NCBI GenBank assembly: GCA_047602305.1
Contig: JASGHO010000001.1
Span: 1,984,001-2,048,000 of the forward strand
DNA: 64,000 nucleotides
Direction of reading: 5' to 3'
Source of the DNA: Ancrocorticia sp047602305
GTDB lineage: Bacteria > Actinomycetota > Actinomycetes > Actinomycetales > Actinomycetaceae
Both the position numbers and the translations under genes were made by a program. Below the pieces are notes generated by a model. That model did no database searches. It saw only the letters and a program-made list of their open reading frames with translations, and was not told the DNA's origin. Below are positions 43,901 to 51,877 of this stretch, in pieces (the stretch's first letter is position 1; each line of letters starts with the position of its first letter).

Positions 43901-45607
43901 CAGGGCCAAGACCGCGACACGGCCGGCACCTTGACGACCTGGAAGTCGCATATCGGCACCCAGCTGGATCGCGACTATCCGGTCCGGGCCACCATCACCA
44001 ACAACGGTGAAGAACCGTTGCAGGCTTTGACGTTCCTGGATGCCACAGTTGAGGGCGGGGACCCGGTGGCTTGGGCCGCCTGTACCTTCCCCGCTGGCTC
44101 GGTGACCATCCCACCAGCAACAACCCCCGCTACTGCCCAGACAGTGACGTTCACGGCTGCTAATTGGGCGGACCGGTCCAAGCCCTTCGCGTTCAACACC
44201 ACCTGGCAGTTAGGTGTGGGTAAGTCGTTTACCTGTACGGGGACGCTTCCCAAGCTCGCTTATCTTGAAGGCGAGGATCGTGACCGCACGGTTGTGGTGC
44301 GTGAGGATCATAAAGACACGGTGACAACGACCGCTCTGGGCGCGGTGACTGGCCTCCCAGTCACAGACGAGGACTCCTTCACTGCGACCCCTGACGGGGC
44401 CGGGGTGCCCGAACCCAAGATCAAACTCGTCAAAGGCATCCTCGACCCCGGCACTGACGGTCTAGACGATGATGTGTTTACTCAAAAGGCGGCTCTGGGT
44501 GTGAGCGAGCAGCCCGTCATCACCTTCCGGATCACCAACACCGGCACCGAGCATCTGTTGCTCAAGCCTTCTGGTTCTGACCCGGCAGTGTTTTTGAAGG
44601 ACACCACGGTGGCCGGTGACAAGCTGGTGGAGAACATTACTTGTACCTGGCCCACGGCCAGTGTTGATGGTGGAACACCCAGGGAGATTCTCTACGCCGA
44701 ACACCCCGTCGCTGCCTCTATCGCGGGCGTGGTCCCGGCCACTGGGCCAAGCTATGTGGATTGCACCGGCACCCTCCAAGCACTGGGGACCGATGCGTTG
44801 CATAAGAACACTGCCGAAATCGAAGCTCTCGGTATGCGCTCCGGGATCATAGTCGATGACTACTCCCATTTCGAAGCAACCACCACCCGGGCACCGGCCT
44901 TCACCATCCACAAGAACAGTACTGATGGATCGTTGAACCTACCCGACGTCACCTGGCAACTCCAAGACCCCACCAACGGAACACCTTCCGGGACTGACTC
45001 GGTCGCGCTGTGCCGGGCTGGCGATGGTAGCCCTGATTGGGGTCAAGACTCAGCCACCCTGGCAGCGATCCGGGCCTGGAACCAAGACCCCGCTAACACC
45101 GAGGACCCGGCCTGGCCCAAACCCGAATGCGCCCTCTTCTACCAGATCCCAGTAGACAACACCGGTGACCCAGGAGAGCCCGGTGATCCTGATGGGTGGC
45201 GTGTGGAGAATCTTCCCGCGGGAGACTACCTGCTGGTAGAGACCAAGGCACCGGCCGGTCATCAGCTCCTGGCGGACCCGATCCGGATCAGGGCCACTGG
45301 TATCGGGGTGGATGGCCCGGCCGGGAAGGGCGCCGGTGGCGTCGCCGTCATCCTCACTAATCCCGAGGGTGAGGACATCGTGGCCCCAGCCTGTCTGGCT
45401 GCGGACGAGCCACCCGCTAACGCGGTATCTGCCTGCGTCCTTGGTGAAGGCGAGGGCGCCGGGCTGGTGGTGAACGTGTGGGATGCGAAACTCCTGGGCC
45501 TGCCTATGGCTGGTATGGGACAACACTTCTTCCTCCTGGCCGGGCTGCTCATCCTCGCCATCGGTGCCAGTGCCGTCTACCTCAGGAGGCGCCGCTACAC
45601 CACATGA
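37907..45607 (+). CDS. Giant LPXTG-type fimbrial/adhesin protein with inserted RCC1 beta-propeller
   Basis: 2566 aa, GTG start with TAGGAGG 6 nt upstream. Signal peptide 1-34 (LLSPLPVAFA-AGKN). Residues 35-940: long beta-rich region without recognised domain and without a VWA MIDAS motif. About 943-1075: SdrD-B/CNA-like fold (SGIVYWDMSGTGNDYD ... GRYSFPGL). About 1083-1140: start of a DUF11-like Ig domain (ISWRVTIKNGGNTPLTGGKLTDTA). About 1145-1660: RCC1-type repeats (GEVWAWGSNYAGELGNG, ALYAWGRGNLGQLGNGG, RLYNWGNNGGGQIGNG, RLWGWGSNVYGAVGDG). About 1664-1720: the DUF11 strand resumes (YRVPTIQPGGERSFIVRG). About 1802-1985: second SdrD-B-like unit; then two more DUF11-like units and a SpaA domain with E-box YLLVETKAPAGHQLL (about 2440). 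Sorting signal LPMAG (2532-2536), TM and RRRRYTT tail. Likely fimbrial tip or accessory adhesin, followed by the shaft pilin gene. Confidence 0.9.
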   Translation: MVKYHRFRSSLVMLLCVAVAVTGLLSPLPVAFAAGKNPYASTIITKMVDGTGHDDPATQTFVNRRNGFNPGDNTPTDGVVSSRDTVTYSAETRLEASAARSIDVAFTVPAHLVFDPELNTSLCVKNQFVEGTFTGTATAPKCTYEAKRGQPVTVKSILTLTAKDTAGAVQTGQVVKVTTALSGEEAYDKSEADPVTVVSAPAADLVIRPSECTEVGVCAAQASTVTQRHFLVYPVALMGPGSRNTKGVSIATPWTATLDVSSFPASFTWIVDGVSVTPQGGKISLSSQDAKTVKIEFDAGNDSWGGTLDFGDEKQYPVGLTVPKSAFKSANFQNNGSGWEPGQGEGRNHNTGNARDTGAREGYIYKNNDWTASRAYRRHPPSPPGPFGKDVARPWDNTQTLWESGNRSFDAGRSIEALDDLPADSEIKYNHVAVGTDILTRLVINTHGVGMPAAASTPITVSDTWNSAHFDATAPVVVKLPDGTIMTGGYKVQWSRTATGTATADPGVTAGWVTQTRPLAGAQAVRVIFNGLPTGSTNPSAGRYVVEVPQKVKDPFVSPLPITMRDRMYAKAGQNPPAAIEEEALIPVTPGLPKTSVTVERTSDATVDRETGEAKFTILPDVQGHVSTTLPFEGTVTLSLDPCMTSFTLDDDAWEIVSGPELGSGCGTNNPQPGSVVLRPKGGSVAPGPLDDEGKSKLPPINVTTKISEKASGDVNLSATWDLDKQGDLSWTDEEVPPAADTDTVFAQPIATTTERLTTSTPREEFGDPLRWRAIVSALESGEATPSETVIVLPGRGNDAALLDELEEVTGNTTYRADPDNPRESSFHGTYTLGSATISTQDSAAGTQLLCTSKNTPNFDPKQSGANWSTTCGPNTTAIKIVQPGGSDNNGISTIDIELHPVNNHPGDIYLMWIGAVNVADPVDPRKAMHWPVYDEIVASDVSGIVYWDMSGTGNDYDPAYKNAQGQTVGSPPIAGATLRLLDSNDNPVKDFNGNDAVTTSGTDGRYSFPGLHSRQGTKVRISNYPTSTNSPVFGNGKNLTVDQLFAYNKQSGKDNATPLSTAFDIPRDDSVKNINFGFYAADPYVDLEKEASPVNCPTDGNVCDISWRVTIKNGGNTPLTGGKLTDTASKEIYDLEVIPDDTKVVQAAGTRFNGYALTDKGEVWAWGSNYAGELGNGSTTGAAAYSAVPVRVPINEEVKQIFANEDGYRGAARAAAVTASGKLYTWGNKVTTPVPAGSDTPVQVPLPAGTEIREMILGETSYVVTKSGALYAWGRGNLGQLGNGGTANATSPVKVNLPAAVAKFEFVEGTATALLTDGRLYNWGNNGGGQIGNGTNNDNQLTPLLVLSNVRSFSAPHNTRNFMVAVTTSNQLWGWGYANDGTTWGNGSPTTETKKLKPTLLRSGVKQASVGTGDTVKALFEVRTDGSVWASGKGINGQLGTGNATDRNTAVRIIPASAGITEVFGGLQGGHALGADGRLWGWGSNVYGAVGDGRIWPEYTAGDTDLTPYQQLTPKVVLTSVTEFETQIDGKVAVTPMRGAIETGSYQVAKAKLASGEIKAWGGAGGGAASFPNRSTTSLPISATSVTVARGGDVVLTGWGTLNLGADGGLTAWGANGPRDGKGFHTGTGRLGTGGTADALTAPARVSPEWLRERYSPVASGANGGFVDRTYRVPTIQPGGERSFIVRGKVNKPKPSTGMNVGNQAWFTSNEVTRVKPKLNALPAWAAANPTAFGKWTGNTTGNGSQGVTGTGCSVNPQVVTGAGAWSDPRWQAPQWASGAQLSGDVCDQVYAGVPASTQAMGSLQGVVWHDSIRATAANSTANGNGASLGGYDTTEQLVSNVKVTLWKGAIGEGVKLGEQLTSMGGPAVRMVGTNVAPAVAYANRAGSYRFDNLLPGTDYYVTFEPTEQSRLHAANATATDAGVPLPEGQNWVFTTMSTGIPTSTTTATGGKPTLNGRSSANPATGTTGALTVVANQTLSPVNAGLYGVKPSIEVVKQGQDRDTAGTLTTWKSHIGTQLDRDYPVRATITNNGEEPLQALTFLDATVEGGDPVAWAACTFPAGSVTIPPATTPATAQTVTFTAANWADRSKPFAFNTTWQLGVGKSFTCTGTLPKLAYLEGEDRDRTVVVREDHKDTVTTTALGAVTGLPVTDEDSFTATPDGAGVPEPKIKLVKGILDPGTDGLDDDVFTQKAALGVSEQPVITFRITNTGTEHLLLKPSGSDPAVFLKDTTVAGDKLVENITCTWPTASVDGGTPREILYAEHPVAASIAGVVPATGPSYVDCTGTLQALGTDALHKNTAEIEALGMRSGIIVDDYSHFEATTTRAPAFTIHKNSTDGSLNLPDVTWQLQDPTNGTPSGTDSVALCRAGDGSPDWGQDSATLAAIRAWNQDPANTEDPAWPKPECALFYQIPVDNTGDPGEPGDPDGWRVENLPAGDYLLVETKAPAGHQLLADPIRIRATGIGVDGPAGKGAGGVAVILTNPEGEDIVAPACLAADEPPANAVSACVLGEGEGAGLVVNVWDAKLLGLPMAGMGQHFFLLAGLLILAIGASAVYLRRRRYTT

Positions 45608-46010
45608 CCCCACCAACCCGAGGGCCTATCGACCCGATAATCCCGTCAAATCCGAGAACTGTCGACCCGGCAGCACTCCTTACCCCTCTACTTCGAGTAT
45701 GAACTCGCAGTCAACGACTCAGGACACAACTCGACAACTCAATGGCTTGAAGAGTCGATCAATCTGCGACTCGACAACCCAATGAACCCGGGGACTGTCA
45801 CCACTCGACAGTCCTATCAAATCCGAGAACTGTCGATCCGGCAGCACTCCTTACCCCTCTGCTTTGAGTGTGAACAGCTCGGAGTATGAACAACCTGCTT
45901 CGGGTGCGTGCTCGCAGTAGGGACAATCCATCTGCTTCGAGTGTGAACGGCTTGGAGTGTGGTAACTCAATCAACCCCCTTGTATGGGGGTGTTTGGAAG
46001 GAAAACTATT
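45608..46010. repeat. Intergenic region with 59-bp direct repeat between fimbrial genes
   Basis: A 59-bp unit (TCAAATCCGAGAACTGTCGA ...) occurs at 45646-45704 and 45817-45875 with about five mismatches. Shorter echoes of its end (CTGCTTCGAGTGTGAACGGC type) occur at about 45888-45950. No gene fits. The ribosome site of the pilin (GGAAGGAAAAC) ends the region. It may hold a pilin promoter or a recombination-prone leader. Confidence 0.8.
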
Positions 46011-47747
46011 ATGTCTATTCGTCAACGGCGGAAGATACCCGCCCTACTGGGAGCACTCGCTGCCTCGCTGGCTCTGACTTTCACTGGGACCATGGCTTCT
46101 GCTGCTCCTACTATCCCTGATGTTGACCCCGATACCCGTGGCTCGATCACCTTCCACAAGTACGACACCACCGGCACCGGTGGCCCGACCGCTGATGGCA
46201 CCGAGATCACGGACCCCACCGAGCTGGCCTCCCTGGGCTCCCCCATCGCTGATGTCACCTTCACCATCACCCAGGTCGCGGGTATCGATCTGACCACCAA
46301 CGCCGGCTGGACCGCCGCCGCTCAACTCGACGAGACCACCGCCAAAAACCAGTTGGATCCAGCCACCATCAAGACCGCGGGCCCCACCAACGCTGCCGGC
46401 CTGGCTACCATCGAGGATCTGCCCGTTGGTTTGTACTATGTGGAAGAAACCCTCGCCCCAGCCCAGGTCACCAAAGCCCCACCCTTCCTCATCTCCATCC
46501 CGTTGACCGATCCGGCTGATCAGTCCAACTGGTTCTACGACATCCACGTCTACCCCAAGAACGACGTCTCCACAGGCACCAAAACCGTCCAAGACTCCGC
46601 ACGCTCAGGAAACGATCAGACCTTCACCTGGACCGTGCAAGGCGACATCCCCACCGTGCCCGTCATTGATGCCTACAAGATCCGAGACGATTTCGACTCA
46701 AGGCTCGAATTCGATGCCGCGGGCCTTACCGCCTGCTTGAGTGTCGATGACACCAACCCTTCCACCTGTGTGGGTGGGGCCACTGACCTGGTCCCTGCTG
46801 ACTACACCGTCACCACCTACACCCGGACCCAGCTTGATGCATGGCGTGCCGCCAACCCCAACGATCTGACCTGCCAGCCCGTCATGGCCGCTGATAAGGG
46901 TCTGCGTGTCGAGGTTACCCTCACCGCTACCGGTCTGGCCAAGATGGCTGCCCGTAACGATGTCGAGCCCACCTCCAAGGTCCAGCTCACCGTTCCCACC
47001 CGCCTGACTGCTACCGCTATCAATGATGCTTCCCAGACCGCGGGTATCGTTAAGAACAGCGCCACCGTGTTCCCCAACGGGGGAAGCTTCTGCGCCAAGG
47101 ATGGCGAGACCCCGCCTCCCACCAACGAGTCCGAGTCTCGCTGGGGTGACATCCTCATCCACAAGATCGATGCCACCAACCACGCCACCACCCTGGCCGG
47201 TGCCACCTTCCAGGTCTACGTTGCTGACGCCAACGGTGCCAAGACCGGTAGCGCTCTCAACCTGCCCGTCCTGGACGCCAACGGTCAACCCACCTTCAAC
47301 CCTGATGGCTCGCTCATGACTGAGAACGAGTTCACTACCGACGCGAACGGTATCGTCAAGATCAGTGCCCTGCGTAACACCAACTTCGCTGACGGCTACC
47401 CCCAAAAGCCCTACTGTGGAGACGCGACCTGTACCCCGGACAACCAGTCCGATACCGACACCGGAACAGTCAACCCGAAGTACCAGCGTTACGTCCTGGA
47501 AGAGATCACCGCCCCCACCGGCTACGAACTCCTCGCCAAGCCCCTCCTCATCGAAGTCACCGCTGCTGGACAGGTCATCGCCGCTGACGGCACCGGCGGC
47601 CTCGATATCGAGAACGCCCCCACCAACAACGGCTTCGAACTCCCCATGACCGGCGCCGCCGGAACCGCCATGTTCACACTGATCGGCCTCGGCCTGCTCG
47701 GCCTGGGCACCCTCATGGTCGCCCGCCGCCGTCAGGCAACCAAGTAA
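46011..47747 (+). CDS. SpaA/FimA-type isopeptide-forming shaft pilin, LPMTG anchored
   Basis: 578 aa major fimbrial subunit, start MSIRQRRKIPALL with GGAAGG upstream. Signal peptide 1-31 (...TMASA-APTIPD). N-domain with ITFHKYDTTGT; pilin motif WFYDIHVYPKND (174-185) containing the polymerising Lys183; central domain; C-terminal CNA-B domain with ILIHKIDATNHATTLAGATFQV and E-box YVLEEITAPTGYELL (about 492-506). Sorting signal LPMTG (544-548), TM and RRRQATK. A class C sortase would join Lys183 of one subunit to the Thr of the next. It follows the giant adhesin gene by 400 bp; no sortase gene follows. Codon use is strongly biased to C-ending codons, as expected of an abundant protein. Confidence 0.94.
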   Translation: MSIRQRRKIPALLGALAASLALTFTGTMASAAPTIPDVDPDTRGSITFHKYDTTGTGGPTADGTEITDPTELASLGSPIADVTFTITQVAGIDLTTNAGWTAAAQLDETTAKNQLDPATIKTAGPTNAAGLATIEDLPVGLYYVEETLAPAQVTKAPPFLISIPLTDPADQSNWFYDIHVYPKNDVSTGTKTVQDSARSGNDQTFTWTVQGDIPTVPVIDAYKIRDDFDSRLEFDAAGLTACLSVDDTNPSTCVGGATDLVPADYTVTTYTRTQLDAWRAANPNDLTCQPVMAADKGLRVEVTLTATGLAKMAARNDVEPTSKVQLTVPTRLTATAINDASQTAGIVKNSATVFPNGGSFCAKDGETPPPTNESESRWGDILIHKIDATNHATTLAGATFQVYVADANGAKTGSALNLPVLDANGQPTFNPDGSLMTENEFTTDANGIVKISALRNTNFADGYPQKPYCGDATCTPDNQSDTDTGTVNPKYQRYVLEEITAPTGYELLAKPLLIEVTAAGQVIAADGTGGLDIENAPTNNGFELPMTGAAGTAMFTLIGLGLLGLGTLMVARRRQATK

Positions 47748-47805
47748 CCACAACGGTCCGGCTTGAGGTGTTGCCAAGCCAGACAATAACTCGATAGCTG
47801 GGCCA

Positions 47806-47843
47806 CGAGGCGGGGCAGGTGCTGATGCACCTGCCCCGCCTCG
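47806..47843 (+). terminator. Terminator of shaft pilin gene
   Basis: Perfect 17-bp stem CGAGGCGGGGCAGGTGC / GCACCTGCCCCGCCTCG with loop TGAT, followed by CGCTTTACTCT; 58 nt after the stop. Confidence 0.85.
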
Positions 47844-47966
47844 CGCTTTACTCTATAGAGCTTTCAATTTAGAGATTGCGATAGGAGAATCACGAAGATG
47901 GCGCGACACCACTTCGAGATGAGCCAACCTCTTCAAGATCGCTCAAACTCCTCGCAGAACCAGAGT

Positions 47967-50327
47967 TCAGTCAAAGATCTCGCGCAGCACCTTGTCGCTG
48001 GAGGCTGCGAGCTCCTCGACATCAAGGATGATGGTCTCGCTCTGTGCCCACCCGATGCTCTCAGCGGGGCTGATGGTCAGCAGTTCTCCACCGACGGTAC
48101 CGAGGCGAACCATCGGCACGCCCTCGGCATCTGCTGCGGCCTGCACCAGGCCCAAGAAGCCCTCGGGAACCTCCACCAGCACGCGTGCCTGGGATTCGGA
48201 GAAGAGCGCGGTGAAGGAATCCACGCCGTCGCGGTTGCACAGGCTGGTGAGGTCGAGCGATGCACCCACGCCACCATTGACGGCCATGTCCACGACCGCC
48301 TGGATAAGACCTCCATTGGAGAGATCGTGTGCGGCCTCAATGACCTTACCCAGCTCTTCGGACTCGGCTCCGTGCAGTGCCAGCAGCACTCGCCCGAGTG
48401 CCATCTCTGCCTCCAGATCCACAACCGGCGGCTTGCCGCCGAGGTGACCGTGCACGATACGCGCCCACGCGGAGCCATCAAGCTCTTCACGGGTCTCGCC
48501 CAGCAGCACCAGCACCGAGCCATCCTCGCGCAGCCCGGACGGGGCAGCCTTCGTGACGTCCTCCATGACACCCAGCACGCCCACCACGGGCGTGGGGTTA
48601 ATGGAGGAGGTCGGGGTGCCCTTGACGGTACCGGACGAGTTGTACAACGAGACGTTGCCACCGGTGACGGGGATGCCCATCTCCTGGCAGCCATCGGCGA
48701 GGCCGGTCATGGCCTGCACCAGCTGCCACATGGCGTCCGGATCCTCCGGGTTGCCGAAGTTCAGGCAATCGGTCACCGCGAGCGGCTTCGCACCAACCGT
48801 GCACACGTTGCGGTAGGACTCCGCGAGCGCCTGCTGCGCTCCCGTGTAGGGATCAAGCTTGGTGTACCAGCCGTTGGCGTCAGTGGACAGGGCCACCCCG
48901 CGACCGGTGGTCTCGTCAACGCGGATCACGCCGGCGTCGTCGGGCTGAGAAAGTGCCGTGTTACCACGCACGAAACGATCGTACTGATCCGTCACCCAGC
49001 CCTTGCCAGCCTGGTTGACGTCCGAGAGCACGCGGCGGATCTGCTCGCTGAGCTCGGCAATCGTTGCCGGGCGCTCCAGCTTGTCGGAGCCCTCCATCGC
49101 CAGCTCCCAGTGCCACTCGGGGCGCTCGTAGGGGCGGTCGTAGACGGGGCCGTCCACGGCAACCGTCGAGGGGTCCACGTCCACGATGCGATGGCCGTAG
49201 TGATCGATGACGAGGCGGCCATCGCCCGTCACCTCACCGATGACGGCCGTCTCCACCTCCCACTTGCCGGTCAGAGCAAGGAACTCGTCGAGCTTGTCCG
49301 GAGCCACGATCGCCATCATGCGCTCCTGGGACTCGGACATGAGGATCTCCCCGGCGGTCAGGCTCGGGTCGCGCAGCAGCACGTTCTCCAAGTCCACTCG
49401 CATGCCGGTGCCACCATTGGCGGCCAGCTCGCTGGTGGCGCAGGAAATGCCCGCGGCGCCCAGGTCCTGGATCGCCTCCACAACACCGGCGTGGAAGAGC
49501 TCCAGGCAGCACTCGATGAGGACCTTCTCCATGAAGGGGTCGCCCACCTGCACCGAGGGGCGCTTGGTGGGCATGCCGTCCTCGAAGGTCTCCGAGGCAA
49601 GAATCGAGGCGCCGCCAATGCCGTCACCGCCGGTGCGCGCGCCGAAAAGCACCACCTTGTTGCCTACGCCCTCGGCGTTGGCCAGGTGAATGTCCTCGTG
49701 GCGCAGCACGCCGATACACAGCGCGTTGACCAGCGGATTGCCCTGATAAGAAGGATCAAACTCGGTCTCGCCGCCGATGTTGGGAAGGCCGAGGCAGTTG
49801 CCGTAGCCACCCACGCCAGCCACCACGCCGTGCACCACGCGCGCGGTGTCCGGATTCTCTGGGGCGCCGAAACGCAGCTGATCCATGACAGCCACCGGAC
49901 GAGCACCCATGGCAATGATGTCACGCACGATACCGCCCACACCCGTGGCCGCACCCTGGTAGGGCTCCACAAAGCTCGGATGGTTGTGGGATTCCACCTT
50001 GAAGGTGACAGCCCAGCCGTCACCGATGTCCACCACGCCAGCGTTCTGGCCCATGCCCACGAGCAGATGCTCCCGCATCTCATCGGTGGTCTTGGCGCCG
50101 AACTGCTCCTTGAGGTGCTTCTTCGACGACTTGTACGAGCAGTGCTCGGACCACATCACCGAATACATGGCGAGCTCCGCGTTGGTGGGGCGGCGGCCCA
50201 GCAGCTCACAAATGCGCTGGTACTCCTCCTCCTTCAGGCCAAGCTCAGCCCAGGGCATCTGCTGGTCAGGGGTTGCCGCAGCATCGGCAATCGTGTCGTA
50301 GGACTGGTCAAGAGGCTTGGCAGCCAT
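47967..50327 (-). CDS. purL: Phosphoribosylformylglycinamidine synthase subunit PurL
   Basis: 786 aa small-type PurL, synthetase subunit converting FGAR to FGAM with ammonia from PurQ. Motifs: MWSEHCSYKSSKKHLK, GDGWAVTFKVESHNHPSFVEPYQGAATGVGGIVRDI, GARTGGDGIGGASILASETF, and the C-terminal half starting TTGRGVALSTDANGWYTKLDPYTGAQQALAESYRNVCTVGA. Requires PurS and PurQ, both encoded upstream in the same direction. The 5' leader contains a solo family-1 terminal repeat (50339-50355). Confidence 0.97.
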   Translation of the reverse strand: MAAKPLDQSYDTIADAAATPDQQMPWAELGLKEEEYQRICELLGRRPTNAELAMYSVMWSEHCSYKSSKKHLKEQFGAKTTDEMREHLLVGMGQNAGVVDIGDGWAVTFKVESHNHPSFVEPYQGAATGVGGIVRDIIAMGARPVAVMDQLRFGAPENPDTARVVHGVVAGVGGYGNCLGLPNIGGETEFDPSYQGNPLVNALCIGVLRHEDIHLANAEGVGNKVVLFGARTGGDGIGGASILASETFEDGMPTKRPSVQVGDPFMEKVLIECCLELFHAGVVEAIQDLGAAGISCATSELAANGGTGMRVDLENVLLRDPSLTAGEILMSESQERMMAIVAPDKLDEFLALTGKWEVETAVIGEVTGDGRLVIDHYGHRIVDVDPSTVAVDGPVYDRPYERPEWHWELAMEGSDKLERPATIAELSEQIRRVLSDVNQAGKGWVTDQYDRFVRGNTALSQPDDAGVIRVDETTGRGVALSTDANGWYTKLDPYTGAQQALAESYRNVCTVGAKPLAVTDCLNFGNPEDPDAMWQLVQAMTGLADGCQEMGIPVTGGNVSLYNSSGTVKGTPTSSINPTPVVGVLGVMEDVTKAAPSGLREDGSVLVLLGETREELDGSAWARIVHGHLGGKPPVVDLEAEMALGRVLLALHGAESEELGKVIEAAHDLSNGGLIQAVVDMAVNGGVGASLDLTSLCNRDGVDSFTALFSESQARVLVEVPEGFLGLVQAAADAEGVPMVRLGTVGGELLTISPAESIGWAQSETIILDVEELAASSDKVLREIFD

Positions 50328-50338
50328 CGCTACTCCTC

Positions 50339-50355
50339 AGAGGTTGCGCGGATAG
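50339..50355. repeat. Solo family-1 terminal repeat in purL leader
   Basis: AGAGGTTGCGCGGATAG, 16 of 17 identical to the element end, placed just upstream of the GAGGAG ribosome site of purL. No partner end seen nearby. Confidence 0.5.
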
Positions 50356-50439
50356 AGAGGACCGAGTTGGGTGCGGCAGGCGTTGGCACCGGCACCAAGA
50401 AAGCGCGAGGTGCGGGCGTTGCCGCGAATACGATTCTAG

Positions 50440-50620
50440 AGGGTGCCTTGCGGCTCCAGAGGGTGCCTTGCGACACCCGGATACGGCACGAATTTCTTCG
50501 CGGAAGTTTTGGCGGTGAGGCGGGGCCCAAGTTTCGGCAGGATCGGCCGAGCCGAAGTACCAGCCGAGCCGAAGTACCAGCCGAGCCGAAGTCTCGGCGG
50601 TGAGGCGGGGCCCACAGCAC
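50440..50620. repeat. Cluster of short direct repeats between purQ and purL
   Basis: AGAGGGTGCCTTGCG occurs twice (about 50436-50450, 50457-50471); GGCGGTGAGGCGGGGCCCA twice (about 50512-50530, 50597-50615); GCCGAGCCGAAGTACCA-type units three times between them (about 50546-50590). No coding potential accepted. The 354-bp purQ-purL gap is unusual for genes that are normally close. Confidence 0.65.
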
Positions 50621-50681
50621 GCCGGGAAGACCGCCCGCCTGTCAACCGACCCGCCTGTCAACCGACCCGCCAGCAAGCCCG

Positions 50682-51374
50682 TCAGCCAACCAGCGCGGCA
50701 AGGGCGCTGGAGAAGATACGCAGGCCATCGGTTCCGGCACGCTGGCCCGTAGCCCCACGAGTCCCGAACCCAGCCTCGACCGCGTGCTCCGGATGCGGCA
50801 TCAAGCCCACCACGTTGCCCGCGCCGTTGCAGATGCCGGCAATATCGTTGACCGAACCGTTGGGATTGACTCCCGAGTAGCGGAACACCACGCGGCCCTC
50901 GGCTTCCAGCAGCGCCACCGTCTCGGGGCTCGCCTGGAAGTTACCCTCACCGTTCTTCAACGGGATGAGGATCTTCTCGCCCTCGCTGAAGTTGCGCGTC
51001 CAGGCGGTGTTGGTGTTTTCCACAACCAGTTCCTGCTCGCGGCAGATGAAACGCTGCTGGGAGTTGCGGATGAGCGCGCCCGGGAGCAGGTGCGATTCGC
51101 ACAGCACCTGGAATCCGTTGCAAATACCGAGCACCGGCATTCCGGCCCCAGCGGCATCCACCACCGAGCGCATCACCGGAGCAAGCGCCGCAATCGCGCC
51201 GCACCGCAGGTAATCGCCATAGGAGAATCCGCCCGGAAGCACTACAGCATCGACACCGCGCAAATCATCCGAAGCGTGCCAGAGCGGCACCGGATCCAAG
51301 CCGGCGAGACCGACAGCGCGCGCGGCGTCGTCGTCGTCCAAAGTTCCCGGGAAAGTGACGACTCCAGCTTTCAC
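50682..51374 (-). CDS. purQ: Phosphoribosylformylglycinamidine synthase subunit PurQ
   Basis: 230 aa class I glutaminase supplying ammonia to PurL. Nucleophile Cys in VLGICNGFQVL, catalytic His/Glu in GLMPHPEHAVE; VVLPGGFSYGDYLRCGAIAAL is typical. GTG start overlaps the purS stop (GTGA), so translation is coupled. Confidence 0.97.
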   Translation of the reverse strand: MKAGVVTFPGTLDDDDAARAVGLAGLDPVPLWHASDDLRGVDAVVLPGGFSYGDYLRCGAIAALAPVMRSVVDAAGAGMPVLGICNGFQVLCESHLLPGALIRNSQQRFICREQELVVENTNTAWTRNFSEGEKILIPLKNGEGNFQASPETVALLEAEGRVVFRYSGVNPNGSVNDIAGICNGAGNVVGLMPHPEHAVEAGFGTRGATGQRAGTDGLRIFSSALAALVG

Positions 51375-51625
51375 GCCTCGTCCCTTTCATACACGGCGAC
51401 GACGTCCTCAATCACCGGGTTGGAAAGAACCGTCCCGGCCACCTCGCGAGCCGCCGCGAGTGCCTCGGGACTCACAGGCCCCTCAACGGTCAGTTCAAAT
51501 CGTTTGCCCTGGCGGACATCGGTGAAGATATCGGTTCCCTGACGGAACAGAGCTCCCCGCACCGCCTTTCCTTGCGGATCCAGAATCTCAGGCTTGGGCA
51601 TGACTTCGACAATGATACGTCCCAC
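51371..51625 (-). CDS. purS: Phosphoribosylformylglycinamidine synthase subunit PurS
   Basis: 84 aa. Small bridging subunit of the PurLQS complex: MGRIIVEVMPKPEILDPQGKAVRGAL...QGKRFELTVEG. Overlaps purQ by 4 nt. First gene of purS-purQ-purL; purC lies 859 bp further upstream across repeats. Confidence 0.95.
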   Translation of the reverse strand: MGRIIVEVMPKPEILDPQGKAVRGALFRQGTDIFTDVRQGKRFELTVEGPVSPEALAAAREVAGTVLSNPVIEDVVAVYERDEA

Positions 51626-51877
51626 GCAGGAACTCCTCGTCTCGATATGCGGATGAACTCCGACTGCATTACGTCCAGTCTATGAAACCGCGCGCGATCC
51701 GTCGCGTTCGTCTCGCCGTTCACACGTGCGAGAATCGCCACGTCCGGAATACCGGACCGGGAGATAGGACGACGACACCCTCTTCGCACCTACGCGTCAC
51801 CCACCTTGCTGCCTGGCAATTCGTTCCCGAAGGAGAACTGCCGGACGGGTGGGGAGAGCAACGGGCGGGAAAGGGCG

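Noticed and set aside
47898..50603. 901-aa open frame on the plus strand
   Set aside because: Exact antisense of purL; His/Arg-rich composition, no family match. A GC-bias shadow.
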